7,495 nt of DNA from Pseudomonadota bacterium (GTDB taxonomy: Bacteria; Pseudomonadota; Gammaproteobacteria; Steroidobacterales; Steroidobacteraceae), in assembly GCA_003242495.1 (NCBI GenBank), contig QGUO01000164.1, positions 1 to 7,495 of the forward strand, read 5' to 3'. Positions 6,733 to 7,495 of the stretch are shown here, piece after piece (the first letter of the stretch is position 1; each line of letters starts with the position of its first letter). A model generated the notes under the pieces. The model made no database searches. It was given only the letters and a program-made list of their open reading frames with translations, and had not been told where the DNA came from. The translations under genes and the position numbers were made by a program.

Positions 6733-6753
6733 GTAAACCGGGCAGGAGTTTAC
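6733..6753. promoter_or_regulatory. Interrupted inverted repeat, possible operator in divergent region
   Basis: GTAAAC (6733-6738) and GTTTAC (6748-6753) are perfect inverted copies separated by nine bases. They lie in the 163-base region between the divergent phospholipase and bcp genes and overlap the possible bcp -10 (TACTAT, 6751-6756). The size and placement fit a dimeric repressor site. The regulator is unknown. Arms of six bases can occur by chance, although AT-rich arms stand out in this GC-rich DNA. Confidence 0.35.
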
Positions 6754-6756
6754 TAT
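6751..6756 (+). promoter_or_regulatory. Possible -10 element for bcp
   Basis: TACTAT matches the consensus at four of six bases and lies in the only AT-rich patch upstream of bcp. A transcript would start near 6763, about 84 bases before the ATG. No convincing -35 is seen 16-18 bases upstream. Weak on its own. Confidence 0.3.
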
Positions 6757-6835
6757 GGTAGCCTCCGCGGACGACCCCGGCGCCTCCGGCTGTGGCGTCC
6801 GACCGGAAGCAACACGTCATCCGACACGTCGAACG

Positions 6836-6839
6836 GGAG
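6836..6839 (+). promoter_or_regulatory. Shine-Dalgarno of bcp
   Basis: GGAG within GGGAGA lies seven bases before the ATG at 6847. It supports this start, which also begins a well-formed signal peptide, over in-frame codons further upstream. Confidence 0.55.
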
Positions 6840-6846
6840 ACCGGCC

Positions 6847-7386
6847 ATGAAACGTCTCGTGCATGCAATCTCCGCTGCGCTGTTCGCCCTCGCCTGCGTC
6901 GGCTATGCCCACGCGCAAAGCCCGCGGCCCGGCCAGCCGGCGCCGGACTTCCGGCTGCAGGACCAGGACGGCAACTGGCACGAGCTCAAGGATTACCGCG
7001 GCAAGTGGGTGGCGCTGTATTTCTATCCGAAGGACAACACCCCCGGCTGCACCACGCAGGCCTGCGAATTTCGGGACAACATCTTCGCATTCCGTGAAGC
7101 CAATGCCGTGATCCTGGGCGTGAGCGTCGACGACGTGGAGTCCCACCGCAAGTTCGCCGAGGAGCACGGCCTGCCGTTCCGCATCCTGGCAGACGCCGAC
7201 AAGGCGACCGCCCGCAGTTACGGCGTGCTCAAGAAGTTCCTGGGCGTGACCGAGCTTGCCAAGCGCGACACGTTCCTGATCGATCCCGAGGGCCGCATCG
7301 CGCGGCACTATCGTGACGTGAATCCGCAGGGCCACTCGGAGATCGTGCTCGCGGACATCAAGAAGCTGCAAAAGAAGTCCACCTGA
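6847..7386 (+). CDS. bcp: Bcp/PrxQ-type peroxiredoxin with N-terminal export signal
   Basis: The 179-residue thiol peroxidase reduces H2O2 and organic hydroperoxides. Residues 1-23 form a signal peptide: basic KR, hydrophobic LVHAISAALFALACVGY, then AHA|QS for signal peptidase I. The mature part starts PRPGQPAPDFRLQDQDG and has the active site YPKDNTPGCTTQACEFRD (60-77). The peroxidatic Cys is Cys68 and the resolving Cys is Cys73, five residues apart as in E. coli BCP (Cys45/Cys50). The conserved active-site-type Arg140 is in AKRDTFLIDPEGRI. E. coli BCP is 156 residues and cytoplasmic; the extra length here equals the signal. The protein is therefore predicted to act in the periplasm, needing a periplasmic thiol reductant. 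An alternative lipoprotein signal at Cys17 (ALAC) fits the lipobox poorly. It is divergent from the phospholipase gene. Confidence 0.94.
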   Translation: MKRLVHAISAALFALACVGYAHAQSPRPGQPAPDFRLQDQDGNWHELKDYRGKWVALYFYPKDNTPGCTTQACEFRDNIFAFREANAVILGVSVDDVESHRKFAEEHGLPFRILADADKATARSYGVLKKFLGVTELAKRDTFLIDPEGRIARHYRDVNPQGHSEIVLADIKKLQKKST

Positions 7387-7407
7387 GGGCCCTCAGCGGA
7401 GGGCCTT
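7386..7407. terminator. Hairpin between convergent bcp and a - strand gene
   Basis: GGCCCTC (7388-7394) and GAGGGCC (7399-7405) pair perfectly around AGCG; a G-T and an A-T pair extend the stem to nine. It starts at the bcp stop codon and contains the - strand gene's stop (7393-7395). Only TTGAT follows on the + side, so it is not a textbook T-run terminator, but its position suits a two-way 3' end. Confidence 0.45.
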
Positions 7408-7495
7408 GATCGCGCCCTCGAGCCCGGCGAGCGTGAGCGGGAACATGCGTCCGTCGAGCAGCTCGCTGATGAGGCCGATGGAGGCCGTGTACGGC
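7393..7495 (-). CDS. C-terminal end of an unrecognised protein, 5' part outside window
   Basis: Reading the - strand from the right edge gives 33 residues before TGA, beginning PYTASIGLISELLDGR and ending LEGAIKALR. All but one of the 33 codons end in G or C, the same bias as the known genes here, so it is very likely coding. The fragment is too short for me to name a family; it looks like a globular helix end and not a membrane segment or low-complexity tail. Its stop is seven bases beyond the bcp stop, so the two genes converge with almost no spacer. Confidence 0.7.
   Translation of the reverse strand, partial: PYTASIGLISELLDGRMFPLTLAGLEGAIKALR

Noticed and set aside
6889..6903. Lipoprotein cleavage site at Cys17 of the Bcp signal (ALAC)
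   Set aside because: The -3 and -2 residues (Ala, Leu) fit the lipobox poorly, and a good signal peptidase I site AHA|QS follows six residues later.

Overview
The window looks like chromosomal core DNA from a GC-rich gammaproteobacterium, possibly of the Xanthomonadales / Steroidobacter / Nevskia kind. This rests on the lptA-lptB-rpoN-hpf order, gammaproteobacterial-type protein sequences, and strong G/C preference at third codon positions. The placement comes from recalled gene order and is not proven. There is no mobile element, CRISPR array, rRNA or tRNA. No gene-free stretch exceeds 300 bases; the longest is 260.

Left half, all on the + strand. The 3' end of lptA overlaps lptB by ATGA. 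lptB is followed by rpoN (sigma-54) and then hpf (short hibernation factor). A 260-base GC-rich gap with hairpins (2865-3124) comes before rapZ. A second gap of 139 bases (3995-4133) comes before the magnesium channel/transporter gene mgtE. The chromosome therefore groups LPS export, alternative sigma factor, ribosome hibernation, cell-wall amino-sugar control and Mg2+ uptake.

The most notable point is an absence. In E. coli ptsN and npr flank rapZ. In Xanthomonas-type genomes, as I recall them, ptsN and hprK lie between hpf and rapZ, and an EIIA-HPr-EI set lies between rapZ and mgtE. Here every nitrogen-PTS gene is missing from both positions, and the two non-coding gaps sit exactly there. 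The RapZ protein also lacks the basic C-terminal residues that E. coli RapZ uses to bind small RNAs. Together these suggest that RapZ works without its usual PTS and sRNA partners in this organism.

Right half. A patatin-like phospholipase gene on the - strand converges on mgtE, and the two coding ends overlap by 36 bases. It is divergent from a peroxiredoxin gene of the Bcp type whose product carries an export signal. Their 163-base shared upstream region contains an interrupted inverted repeat (GTAAAC-N9-GTTTAC) touching a possible -10 element. At the right edge the last 33 codons of an unrecognised - strand gene converge on bcp, separated by a perfect hairpin that contains that gene's stop codon.

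No clearly new multi-gene system is visible. The findings worth following up are the PTS-less rapZ locus, the changed RapZ tail, the exported Bcp and the divergent-promoter dyad.
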